This document shows positions 7,633 through 15,002 of a stretch of 46,021 bases of DNA, piece by piece. The position numbers and the translations under genes are program-made. A model generated the notes under the pieces. It saw only the letters and a list, made by a program, of their open reading frames with translations. It did no database searches and was not told the DNA's origin. Position 1 is the first letter of the stretch, and each line of letters opens with the position of its first letter. This DNA is from an uncultured Hyphomicrobiales bacterium (GTDB lineage: Bacteria; Pseudomonadota; Alphaproteobacteria; Rhizobiales; Devosiaceae): NCBI GenBank assembly GCA_903842455.1, contig CAIMLX010000196.1:1-46021 (forward strand). The letters run 5' to 3'.

Positions 7633-7707
7633 GGGTGTATAGCTCAGCGGGAGAGCACTACCTTGACATGGTAGGGGTCACAGGTTCAATCCCTGTTACA
7701 CCCACCA
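7633..7707 (+). tRNA. tRNA-Val (anticodon GAC)
   Basis: A full cloverleaf can be drawn. GGGTGTA pairs with TACACCC in the acceptor stem, the D arm reads AGCTCAGCGGGAGAGC, and the anticodon stem CTACC / GGTAG holds the loop TTGACAT with anticodon GAC. The T arm contains GGTTCAATCC. CCA is encoded. 75 bases. Confidence 0.97.
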
Positions 7708-7787
7708 TCTCCGCCACGGGACCCCGCAAGTCCTTGCGTCATCGGCGAAATCGCCGGTGGGTTTCGGGTCCCAATGGACCCACGGAT

Positions 7788-7862
7788 GGGTGCGTAGCTC
7801 AGCGGGAGAGCATCGCCTTCACACGGCGGGGGTCACAGGTTCAATCCCTGTCGCACCCACCA
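7788..7862 (+). tRNA. tRNA-Val (anticodon CAC)
   Basis: GGGTGCG pairs with CGCACCC. The anticodon stem TCGCC / GGCGG holds the loop TTCACAC with anticodon CAC. The D and T arms are almost the same as in the preceding tRNA-Val, which points to an old tandem duplication. CCA is encoded. Separated from the first tRNA by 80 bases that include a GGGTCC-CAAT-GGACCC hairpin; the two are probably co-transcribed. Confidence 0.97.
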
Positions 7863-7937
7863 TCCTTCTCAACGGGTCATTCCGCCACAGGCGATGCTCG
7901 TTGGTTCGTTTGTTCCTAAGCCAGAATGACCGCGTCT

Positions 7938-8447
7938 TTAGCGATCCGGCACTCGGGCATTGAATCGCCCGCTCGCGGTCAGCACCCGTAGCACCGGCCA
8001 GGCGTCTGCCGATAACGACACCCACCAGCGTTTCTTGCTCATCCGCCCCGGCCCCTCGTCGGTCTGCGCCGTTTCATCTTTCGATGGGTAAAGCTCGTAC
8101 TCCTCATAGGGACGGTCCATATAGGCCTCGAACACGGTGACGCCTGCGACCTCGGCGCTCACCAGCGCGAAGCCCGTTTCCGGATCGGGGCAGACCGAGA
8201 GCACGCCGTCGACCCCGCCGCAGGCAAAGCCGATTTGCACCACCCGGTCCGGCACATACTCGAGCACGGTAAGCCGCACCGGTAGCGCCGGCTTGCCATC
8301 GTTGTCCAGGTGCCAGTCGGGAAAGGTTCTGGCGGTCGAAGCTAGGCTTTGGAGCATCGCGGACAGCTCCGGTCCCGTATCGGGAAAGGTGAACTCCTTG
8401 CCTCCGATGGCATCGCAAAAGTAGGGCCTCCGTTTCGGCGGTATCAT
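7938..8447 (-). CDS. Hypothetical protein
   Basis: A 169-residue protein that I do not recognise. It has no signal peptide or membrane segment, is rich in acidic residues, and has a central part with regular beta-strand character (VRLTVLEYVPDRVVQIGFACGG, then FALVSAEVAGVTVFEAYMD). A charged linker follows (KDETAQTDEGPGRMSKKRWW). The N-terminus reads MIPPKRRPYFCDAIGG. Start at ATG 8447 with GGAAGG-like sequence upstream; a longer start at 8471 is possible. The reading frame has normal codon use for this GC-rich genome, which supports it being real. It stands alone between the tRNA-Val genes and a divergent secreted hydrolase. No function is proposed. Confidence 0.6.
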   Translation of the reverse strand: MIPPKRRPYFCDAIGGKEFTFPDTGPELSAMLQSLASTARTFPDWHLDNDGKPALPVRLTVLEYVPDRVVQIGFACGGVDGVLSVCPDPETGFALVSAEVAGVTVFEAYMDRPYEEYELYPSKDETAQTDEGPGRMSKKRWWVSLSADAWPVLRVLTASGRFNARVPDR

Positions 8448-8541
8448 GATCCTGCCTTCCTCTCTTCCCATTCAAGAGCAACACCTTTGCCATCCGAAGA
8501 GCGGTTTGGCCGCCAGGTCGGCCGTAGGATGGAGATCACGC

Positions 8542-9483
8542 ATGCTGGGTGCTGCCATGATGACGATACTGGCGGCGGGTACTCCCGCCAACGCGAACAG
8601 CGACATCGAAGCGCCGGGTCCCAACGGGCCGTTGCGGGGAACGGCGATCCTGCCGAACGAGGCTACGCCGGTCGTCTTGATCATCCCCGGATCGGGCCCC
8701 ACCGACCGGGATGGCAACAGCCCGCTCGGCGTGCGCGCCGCGCCGTATCGCCTGCTGGCGGAGGGCTTGGCAGGACAGGGTATCGGCAGCGTCCGGATCG
8801 ACAAGCGCGGCATGTTCGGCAGCCAGGCTGCGGTGCCCGACGCCAACGCGGTGACTATCGGCGACTACGTCCGCGATACCGCGGCGTGGGTCGAGGCCAT
8901 CCGCGCCCAGACGGGGACGGAATGCGTCTGGCTGCTCGGCCACAGCGAGGGTGGCCTTGTCGCACTGGCAGCGGCCGCGAGCGTGGACCATCTCTGCGGC
9001 CTGATCCTCGTCGCCACGGCAGGGCGACCACTCGGAGAGGTTCTGAAGGAGCAGTTGCGCGCCAATCCGGCAAATGCACCGGTGCTGGACGCGGCCTATT
9101 GGGCGATCGACGAGTTGTCGGCGGGGCGGCACGTCGAAGCAGCAAGCCTGCCGCCAGAGCTAGCGCCCTTGTTTGGTCCGGCCTTGCAGGGGTTCCTCAT
9201 CAGCGCCTTCACGCTCGATCCCGCCGAACTGGCTGGCAAAAGCAGACTGCCGATGCTGATCCTCCAGGGGCAACGAGACCTTCAGGTCCCGGTCGGCGAT
9301 GCAGAGCGGCTGAAACAGGCGGCGCCGGAGGCGACCCTGATTGTCCTGCCCGACGCCAACCATGTCCTGAAACAGGTCAATTCTGATGAGCGCGAGGCCA
9401 ACGTCGCCACCTATTCCGCTACCGATCTGCCGCTTGCGCCCGGCGTCGTGGATGCCATTGCCGGCTTTGTGAAGTCACATTGA
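8542..9483 (+). CDS. Exported alpha/beta hydrolase
   Basis: A 313-residue alpha/beta hydrolase with an N-terminal signal peptide (hydrophobic MLGAAMMTILAAG, probable cleavage after the ANA near residue 18), so probably periplasmic. The fold signs are VVLIIPGSGPTDRDGNS (oxyanion region), the nucleophile elbow GHSEGG, the acid in LQGQRDLQVPV and the base His in LPDANHVLK. The GSGPTDRDGN motif is typical of a family annotated as alpha/beta fold hydrolases of unknown substrate. Start at ATG 8542 because of GGAG upstream and the signal peptide; the frame stays open to an ATG at 8446, but that would overlap the start of the divergent gene. Confidence 0.82.
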   Translation: MLGAAMMTILAAGTPANANSDIEAPGPNGPLRGTAILPNEATPVVLIIPGSGPTDRDGNSPLGVRAAPYRLLAEGLAGQGIGSVRIDKRGMFGSQAAVPDANAVTIGDYVRDTAAWVEAIRAQTGTECVWLLGHSEGGLVALAAAASVDHLCGLILVATAGRPLGEVLKEQLRANPANAPVLDAAYWAIDELSAGRHVEAASLPPELAPLFGPALQGFLISAFTLDPAELAGKSRLPMLILQGQRDLQVPVGDAERLKQAAPEATLIVLPDANHVLKQVNSDEREANVATYSATDLPLAPGVVDAIAGFVKSH

Positions 9484-9911
9484 GACGGGTATCCCGCCAT
9501 GATGGTGCCACCAGCTTGGCAGTGCCCCTGCTTCCAGGAACTGCGCGATCCGATCGACAGATAGGCCGTCCTGACAATCCCGCCGCGCGGCGGCACCCCC
9601 TGAGTGCTGCATCATTTGCGTTATCCGCTGTCGCGTCCCCGTGAACAAATTTCGACAGTCGGCCAATTGGCCTGCAATGTGCGGGTTGCCACAATTGGGG
9701 TTACCAACAAGTTGAGACAGCAATCATGCCCCAATTTGCAGCTGCGATAGATCGGCGAGCCCTGGCGATTCAGGCTGATCCAGGCGGTTGCTTGATGCAG
9801 CGGTGCAACAGTGGACACAGGAGTGGCAACAATCGGGCAGAATCTGTTTTCATTAAGTGGACGTCAATCAGCAGGGGGTTTAACTTCACTGCAGAATTCA
9901 GGAGGACATCC
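9484..9911. other. Intergenic region before the first outer membrane protein gene
   Basis: No convincing gene. A short GC-rich palindrome, CCGCCGCGCGGCGG at 9580-9593, may end the hydrolase transcript although no T run follows. The part near 9840-9905 should hold the promoter and leader of the downstream outer membrane protein gene, but clear boxes were not found. Confidence 0.5.
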
Positions 9912-10595
9912 ATGAACCGTATCGCTCTTACTCTACTGGCCGGCGCCGCTGCGCTCGGCTTCGCCTCGTCCACCCAGGCCGCCGATCTGATCGTCGACTA
10001 CGCGCCGATGTCGCCGGGCGTCGTTGATGTCTCGGGTGACTGGGACGGCCCCTTCGTCGGCGTGTTCGGCGGCTACGGGATGGGTGACGCCGACCACGTG
10101 TCGGGCCCCGGCACCAACGATCTCGAACTGTCGGGCTGGCTGCTCGGCGTCAATGCGGGTGTGAATTTCACCCTGACTGAAGGCATCATCGCTGGTGTCG
10201 TTGGTGATATCGCCTGGTCGGACATCGGCGGGGAGATCACGGGCGGTGCCTTTGACGGCACCGAGCACACCATCAACTGGCAGGGTAGCGTGCGCGGTCG
10301 TATCGGCTTTGATGGCGGCGCGTTCATGCCCTACCTGACGGCTGGTCTCGCCTTCGCCAACGCCACGCGCCACACCGACTTGTTCGGCGGAGATGACGCC
10401 GATGCGACCCACATTGGCTGGACCGCCGGCGCCGGTGTAGAGGTTGCGGTGGCGGAAAACGTGTCGCTCGATCTTCAGTACCGCTACACCGATCTCGGTG
10501 AGCAGGAGTATGTCTGGCCCGATATCGCTGCGACCGATCCGACTATCGCGCTCACTACCCATGCTCTCACCGTCGGCCTGAACTTCAGCTTCTAA
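9912..10595 (+). CDS. Outer membrane beta-barrel protein, Omp25/31-like
   Basis: A 227-residue outer membrane protein. Residues 1-23 form a signal peptide ending in TQAADL. The rest is an 8-strand-type beta barrel with alternating hydrophobic and polar residues, Gly-rich turns, the internal motif GAFMPYLTAGLAFA, the strand SLDLQYRYTDLG and a C-terminal aromatic residue (VGLNFSF), the last being the signal for insertion by the BAM complex. This matches the Brucella/rhizobial Omp25-Omp31 group. ATG 9912 has an ideal AGGAGG upstream. It is a paralogue of the next gene (10881-11549), and the two are separated by a terminator, so each is its own transcript. Confidence 0.9.
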   Translation: MNRIALTLLAGAAALGFASSTQAADLIVDYAPMSPGVVDVSGDWDGPFVGVFGGYGMGDADHVSGPGTNDLELSGWLLGVNAGVNFTLTEGIIAGVVGDIAWSDIGGEITGGAFDGTEHTINWQGSVRGRIGFDGGAFMPYLTAGLAFANATRHTDLFGGDDADATHIGWTAGAGVEVAVAENVSLDLQYRYTDLGEQEYVWPDIAATDPTIALTTHALTVGLNFSF

Positions 10596-10624
10596 GCCCG
10601 ACAGCTTCGGCATCCAGTCTTCCG

Positions 10625-10664
10625 AACCCCGCCCTGGCGAACGCCTTGGCGGGGTTCTGCTTTT
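10625..10664 (+). terminator. Rho-independent terminator of the first outer membrane protein gene
   Basis: AACCCCGCC (10625-10633) pairs with GGCGGGGTT (10648-10656), followed by CTGCTTTT. It stands 30 bases after the stop codon. Confidence 0.75.
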
Positions 10665-10880
10665 CCGGCCCCGCCGATCACGACATTTCCATCGCCGCGA
10701 GTGGTTACCCAATCGTATACGCCGCGAAGCCCCGGCAGGCCGGGCGTTTCAGGCTGCACCAGTTGCCGGTGTCCCGTTCACACCCCGGAAAGGTAACCGG
10801 CGCGTAAAGGATTTATTCGCATTTGGAGCGGATTCATCACCCTCATAAGGCTTTTGTAACCGTGTTCCTTGGAGGCACTC

Positions 10881-11549
10881 ATGAACCGCATTTCCCTTCT
10901 TATCCTCGCGGGCGCCGCCACCCTGATGTCCGCTTCGGCGGCCTCGGCGGCTGACTTGCTCATCAACCAGCCCGCGCCCAGCTACGGCGGCGACTTCGGC
11001 GGCAGCACCGGCGGCTGGGATGGCGCCTATATCGGCGGCTTCATCGGCTACGGCTGGGGCACGCTGGCCGGCGACGACTTCGACGTGATCGGCGTTCCCG
11101 AAATCGACCTCAGCGGCTGGACCGTCGGCGCCAAGCTCGGCGCGAACTTCTCGGTCGGCTCGGGCATCGTGCTCGGCGCCGAAGGCGACGTCGCCTGGGC
11201 GGCCATCGGCGGCTACGATGACGTCAACGATGCCGACTTCGACATCAACTGGACCAGCTCACTTCGTGGCCGCGTCGGCTACGATGCCGGCGCCTTCATG
11301 CCCTACCTGACCGGTGGTCTGGCGCTGGCTGGCGCCACCGCCAGCGATGCCGGTACCGACAACACCCAGACCCACTTCGGCTGGACCGCCGGCGCCGGCG
11401 TGGAAGTGGCCGCTACCGAGCAGATCTCGCTCGACCTCAACTACCGCTACTCGGACTACGGCCAGGCCACCTACAACGTCGGCAACGGCGACAGCGACCT
11501 CGACCTCAGCACGCATGCGATCACCGCCGGCGTGAACTTCAAGTTCTGA
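10881..11549 (+). CDS. Outer membrane beta-barrel protein, Omp25/31-like (paralogue)
   Basis: A 222-residue outer membrane protein with a signal peptide ending in ASAADL and the same barrel plan as its neighbour: WDGAYIGGFIGYGWG at the first strand, RGRVGYDAGAFMPYLTGGLALAGAT in the middle, HFGWTAGAGVEVA, ISLDLNYRYSDYG, and the C-terminal GVNFKF. Start at ATG 10881 with GGAGG nine bases upstream; an in-frame ATG at 10869 overlaps that ribosome site and is unlikely. The two proteins share most strand sequences and differ in the loops, as expected for surface-exposed parts after duplication. A GC-rich hairpin at 11592-11622 follows the gene. Confidence 0.9.
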   Translation: MNRISLLILAGAATLMSASAASAADLLINQPAPSYGGDFGGSTGGWDGAYIGGFIGYGWGTLAGDDFDVIGVPEIDLSGWTVGAKLGANFSVGSGIVLGAEGDVAWAAIGGYDDVNDADFDINWTSSLRGRVGYDAGAFMPYLTGGLALAGATASDAGTDNTQTHFGWTAGAGVEVAATEQISLDLNYRYSDYGQATYNVGNGDSDLDLSTHAITAGVNFKF

Positions 11550-11591
11550 TCGACGAAACGCTCAGCGCCTCAGCGGCGTGGTGCGCTTCAG

Positions 11592-11622
11592 ACGGCCCGT
11601 CGGGTTCATCCCGGCGGGCCGT
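11592..11622 (+). terminator. Hairpin after the second outer membrane protein gene
   Basis: ACGGCCCG-T-CGGG pairs with CCCG-GCGGGCCGT around TTCAT. There is no T run, so termination may be weak or Rho-assisted. Confidence 0.45.
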
Positions 11623-11649
11623 GCCCCATTGGCGGCCGTCGTCACGGAT

Positions 11650-11679
11650 TTGTCACATCCGGCGGGCTCGACCTACTTG
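11650..11679 (+). promoter_or_regulatory. Possible sigma-70 type promoter of the prfC leader
   Basis: TTGTCA (11650-11655), an 18-base spacer, then TACTTG (11674-11679). The predicted start near 11687 would give a 215-base transcript up to the terminator at 11870-11902, and a 300-base leader for prfC if read through. Confidence 0.4.
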
Positions 11680-11741
11680 CCAAAGCAGACGAACGCGCCC
11701 ACCTTGCTTTCATCGTCAACAGCGCAAAGGAGGTGGTCCAA

Positions 11742-11813
11742 GTGTCTCATCAGAAATCGTCGGTTTCGAAGGGTCCTGGAGTCTCCGGTAGCTCGGAGCA
11801 GCCTCTGGCCTAA
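11742..11813 (+). CDS. Possible 23-residue leader peptide upstream of prfC
   Basis: GTG start at 11742, eight bases after a near-perfect AGGAGG, and TAA at 11811. The peptide reads MSHQKSSVSKGPGVSGSSEQPLA: Ser- and Gly-rich, hydrophilic, no signal or membrane part. It is too short to judge by composition. Its interest is its place: the strong ribosome site has no other gene to serve, and the ORF overlaps the 5' strand of the leader's closing helix, so translation would open that helix. It may also be chance. Confidence 0.35.
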   Translation: MSHQKSSVSKGPGVSGSSEQPLA

Positions 11814-11869
11814 GCGTAGGCACCTCGCCCTTGAGTGGGCAGGGATCGCTTCGAAGACCGCGAAATCGG

Positions 11870-11902
11870 GAAGGGTCGCCAAACGGCGGCCCTTCTTTTT
11901 TT
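11870..11902 (+). terminator. Strong Rho-independent terminator upstream of prfC
   Basis: GAAGGGTCGCC (11870-11880) pairs with GGCGGCCCTTC (11885-11895), 11 bp with one G-T pair, loop AAAC, followed by seven T residues. It lies 85 bases before the prfC start and points the same way, so it ends either a separate small transcript or a regulated leader. Confidence 0.8.
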
Positions 11903-11987
11903 GTCCGCCGCAGCGCAGCGGGGCGGGCGCTTTGCAATCGCCGCCGCAAACGACTATGTAGCGGCGTCCCTCATTCACGCGATTGCC

Positions 11988-13580
11988 ATGAACGTCCACA
12001 CCCCGGCCGCTGCCACCAAGCTTTTGCCCTTCCAGACGCGCCGGACCTTCGCGATCATCTCGCACCCGGACGCCGGCAAGACCACGCTCACCGAAAAGCT
12101 GCTCGCCACCTCGGGCGCCATCCAGCAGGCCGGGCAGGTGCGTCACCGCGCCAACCAGCGTGCCACGCGTTCGGACTGGATGGAGATCGAGCGGCAGCGC
12201 GGCATCTCGATCACCTCCTCGGTGATGACCTTCGAGCACCTGGGCCTCACCTTCAACCTGCTCGATACCCCCGGCCACTCGGACTTCTCCGAGGATACCT
12301 ACCGCACGCTGACGGCTGTCGACGCCGCCATCATGGTGATCGACGTCGCCAAGGGCATCGAGGCGCAGACGCTGAAGCTGTTCGAGGTGTGCCGGCTGCG
12401 CGACATCCCGATCATCACCTTCGCCAACAAGGTAGATCGCGAGGGCAAGGACCCGGTCGAAATCCTCGACGAGATCGCCTCCACCCTGGCGCTCGATGTC
12501 TCCCCGGTGGTCTGGCCGCTCGGCGGCGGCGTCGATTTCAGGGGCATCGTCGATCTCACCGGCAAGGTGGTGAAGCGCCCGAACGGCGAAGTCTGGAAGA
12601 CCTTCGAGAAGGTCGAAGACCTCAGCCGCGACAATGAGTTCGCCGTGGACCCGGTGATCATGGCCAGCCTCGAGAACCTCGAGCTGGCCCGCGCCGGCTT
12701 CCCCGAGTTCGACCACGAGATCTACCTCGCCGGCCACCTCACCCCGGTGATCTTCGGCTCGGCGCTGAAGTCGATCAGCGTGCCCGAACTGCTCGTCGCG
12801 CTCGGCACCTGGGCCCCCGAGCCGCGGCCGCAGCCGGCCGATCCCAAGCCGATCGAGCCGAACGACCCGAAAGTCTCGGGTTTCGTGTTCAAGGTGCAGG
12901 CCAACATGGACCAGAACCACCGCGACCGCATCGCCTTCGTGCGGCTGTCGTCGGGCACCTTCAAGCGCGGCATGCGGCTGAAAAACGTTCGCACCGGCAA
13001 GGACATGGCCGTCTCGAACCCGATGTTCTTTTTCGGCCACGACCGCGAACTGGCCGAGGAAGCCGTGGCGGGCGACATCGTCGGCATCCCCAACCACGGG
13101 GCGCTCAGCGTCGGGGACACGCTGACCGAGGGTGCCACCATCAAGGTGACTGGCATCCCGAACTTCGCGCCGGAAATCATCCGCCGCGTCCGCCTCGCCG
13201 ACCCGATGAAGACCAAGCAGCTCGCCAAGGCGCTGAGCGACCTCGCGGAAGAGGGCGTGGCCCAGATCTTCCGCCGCATGGTCGGCGCCGATTACATCGT
13301 CGGCGTGGTCGGCCAGCTGCAGCTCGAAGTGCTGCAGGCCCGCATCAACTCCGAATACAACGTGCCGATCTCGTTCGAGGTGATCAGTTTCGAGCTCGCC
13401 CGCTGGGTCACCAGCGACGACAAGGCCGAGCTCGCCCGCTTCATTTCCACCCAGAAGCTGGAAATGGCCGAGGACAAGTACGGCGATCCGGTCTACCTGG
13501 CGCAATCGCAGTGGTGGCTGGGCCGGGCCCAGCGCGACTACCCGAAGATCGTGTTCCACACGACCAAGGAACGGCACTAG
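11988..13580 (+). CDS. prfC: Peptide chain release factor 3
   Basis: A 530-residue translational GTPase, the usual length for RF3, which removes RF1 and RF2 from the ribosome after peptide release. GTP-binding motifs: ISHPDAGKTTLTEK (P loop), a switch I region with RHRANQRATRSDWMEIERQRGISI, LLDTPGHSDFSEDT and ITFANKVDREGKDP. The C-terminal part includes VGQLQLEVLQARINSEYNV, as in other RF3 proteins. Start at ATG 11988, which gives the expected N-terminus; there is no strong ribosome site right before it. It lies behind a structured leader with a strong terminator, so read-through or a second promoter must supply transcription. The next gene follows after 98 bases. Confidence 0.96.
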   Translation: MNVHTPAAATKLLPFQTRRTFAIISHPDAGKTTLTEKLLATSGAIQQAGQVRHRANQRATRSDWMEIERQRGISITSSVMTFEHLGLTFNLLDTPGHSDFSEDTYRTLTAVDAAIMVIDVAKGIEAQTLKLFEVCRLRDIPIITFANKVDREGKDPVEILDEIASTLALDVSPVVWPLGGGVDFRGIVDLTGKVVKRPNGEVWKTFEKVEDLSRDNEFAVDPVIMASLENLELARAGFPEFDHEIYLAGHLTPVIFGSALKSISVPELLVALGTWAPEPRPQPADPKPIEPNDPKVSGFVFKVQANMDQNHRDRIAFVRLSSGTFKRGMRLKNVRTGKDMAVSNPMFFFGHDRELAEEAVAGDIVGIPNHGALSVGDTLTEGATIKVTGIPNFAPEIIRRVRLADPMKTKQLAKALSDLAEEGVAQIFRRMVGADYIVGVVGQLQLEVLQARINSEYNVPISFEVISFELARWVTSDDKAELARFISTQKLEMAEDKYGDPVYLAQSQWWLGRAQRDYPKIVFHTTKERH

Positions 13581-13678
13581 CTGTAGCCTAGCCTCCGGCC
13601 CGGTCGCTTTGGTCGAACGTCCACTTCCTGTTCTACCGTCATGCCGCTATCACTCCCGCCAACCAAGGGAGTGAAGCC

Positions 13679-14659
13679 ATGAACACGCGCAAACTGGGCA
13701 AGACCGGATTCGAGGTATCGGAAATCGGGCTCGGTACCTGGCAACTGGGCGAGAGCTTCGGGCCTGTCAACGACGAGTCGGCAGCCGAAATCCTGAAGAC
13801 GGCCCGCTCGCTCGACGTGAACTTCTGGGACACCGCCGACGTCTATGGCGGCGGCCAGTCCGAGCGCCGGATCGGCGCCTTCAAGGACAAGAAGGGCGTC
13901 ATCGTCGCCACCAAGCTCGGCCGCAACGGCGAGATATTCCCCGGCCGCAGCGGCTTCAAGAAGGCGGCGGTGAAGGATAGCCTCGCGGGCTCGCTGAAGC
14001 GCCTCGGGGTCGAGACGCTGGATCTCGCGCAGCTCCACACCATCCCACCCGAAGTGCTCGCCGACGGCGAGATCTTCAACATCATGGACGACATGCGCGA
14101 CGCCGGCATGATCCAGCACTGGGGGGCCAGCGTAGAAAGCGTCGACGAAGCCCTCACCGCCATGAAGGCCGATGGCTGCACCACGCTGCAGATCATCTTC
14201 AATCTGTTCCGGCAGGACTACATCACCGAGGTGTTCCCCACCGCGCAGAAGCGCAATGTCGGCATCATCGTCCGCCTGCCGCTGGCCTCGGGGCTGCTGT
14301 CCGGCAAGTGGAGCAAGGACCACCAGTTCGCCGACACCGACCACCGCAAGTTCAACGCCAACGGCGAGAAGTTCAATGTCGGCGAGACCTTCGCCGGCCT
14401 GCCGTTCGAGACAGGCGTGATGCTGGCCGACCAGCTCAAGCAGATGGTGCCCAAGACCGCGCCGCTCAGCCAGTTCGCGCTCAGGTGGATTCTCGACCAG
14501 CCGGCGGTCTCGACTATCATCGCGGGCGTCACCCGGCCGGACCAACTCCGTTCGAACGTGGATGCGATCCGGCTCGACCCGGTGGAGCCGGCGCTCGCCG
14601 AAGACCTCAAGGGCTGGTACGCCGACAAGGTGAAGCCGGCGATCCGCGGCAAGATTTAG
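13679..14659 (+). CDS. Aldo/keto reductase
   Basis: A 326-residue NADPH-dependent aldo/keto reductase with a (beta/alpha)8 barrel. The catalytic tetrad is visible: Asp51 and Tyr56 in DTADVYGGG, Lys79 in ATKLG and His120 in LAQLHTIPP. The cofactor end shows the usual ALRWILDQPAVSTIIAGVTRPDQL. It resembles the general YhdN/Tas-like group whose substrates vary, so none is assigned. ATG 13679 has AAGGGAG just upstream. A terminator follows, so it is probably monocistronic. Confidence 0.93.
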   Translation: MNTRKLGKTGFEVSEIGLGTWQLGESFGPVNDESAAEILKTARSLDVNFWDTADVYGGGQSERRIGAFKDKKGVIVATKLGRNGEIFPGRSGFKKAAVKDSLAGSLKRLGVETLDLAQLHTIPPEVLADGEIFNIMDDMRDAGMIQHWGASVESVDEALTAMKADGCTTLQIIFNLFRQDYITEVFPTAQKRNVGIIVRLPLASGLLSGKWSKDHQFADTDHRKFNANGEKFNVGETFAGLPFETGVMLADQLKQMVPKTAPLSQFALRWILDQPAVSTIIAGVTRPDQLRSNVDAIRLDPVEPALAEDLKGWYADKVKPAIRGKI

Positions 14660-14683
14660 GCCGCATCCCAGCGCCCGGCATGC

Positions 14684-14717
14684 AGCGCCCCGACCAGCGG
14701 TCGGGGCGCTTTCGTTT
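14684..14717 (+). terminator. Rho-independent terminator of the aldo/keto reductase gene
   Basis: GCGCCCCGACC and GGTCGGGGCGC form an 11-bp stem with loop AGC, followed by TTTCGTTT. Confidence 0.8.
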
Positions 14718-14768
14718 GGCGGCAAGTTTTCGTCGTGCGCACCAAATGGCCCGAAGTGACGGGAATTC

Positions 14769-14798
14769 GGCGCCTTTTTGGCGCCCAGATTTTTTTCG
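14769..14798 (+). terminator. Second terminator-like hairpin
   Basis: GGCGCC-TTTTT-GGCGCC followed by CAGATTTTTTT. It stands between the first terminator and the betaine transporter operon and may back it up. The rest of 14718-15002 shows no gene and should hold the transporter promoter. Confidence 0.45.
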
Positions 14799-15002
14799 AC
14801 TTGCTGCCCGCATCCTGACAACATCACCTGAGTATGTCTTGACGCTTCCTCACCGCATCGCGGCAAGTTTGTGTCGGATGAATAGTTGGTACGCCAAGAA
14901 ATTCACGGCCGTGCTCACTGATGTTGTCCAAATAGTGGTGGATTTGACGGATGTGGAACGGATGGACTAGGTTCCGCCCTGCAAATCACGCAAGGAGAAT
15001 TA

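Larger units (their letters stand above)
11687..11902 (+). ncRNA. Structured prfC leader or small RNA with attenuator-like terminator
   Basis: A closing helix pairs CGGTTTCGAAG (11761-11771) with CTTCGAAGACCG (11849-11860), with one bulged base. Three small hairpins are enclosed: CTCCG/CGGAG (11783-11798), GCCTA-AGCG-TAGGC (11808-11821) and GCCC/GGGC (11827-11840). A strong terminator follows. A 23-codon ORF with an excellent ribosome site runs into the 5' strand of the closing helix. This could be an attenuated leader of prfC, 85 bases downstream, or an independent small RNA. No known RNA family is recognised. Confidence 0.5.

Noticed and set aside
7633-7862. The tRNA pair as a genomic-island attachment site
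   Set aside because: No integrase, no partial tRNA repeat further on, and the genes downstream look like ordinary chromosome. The near-identity is that of two tRNA-Val genes.
7874-7931. GGTCATTC ... GAATGACC inverted repeat after the second tRNA-Val
   Set aside because: The loop is over 40 bases and no T run follows, so it is not convincing as a terminator or site.
11673-13577. Minus-strand open frame of 634 codons
   Set aside because: Runs opposite prfC over its full length and has no recognisable domain. prfC is certain.
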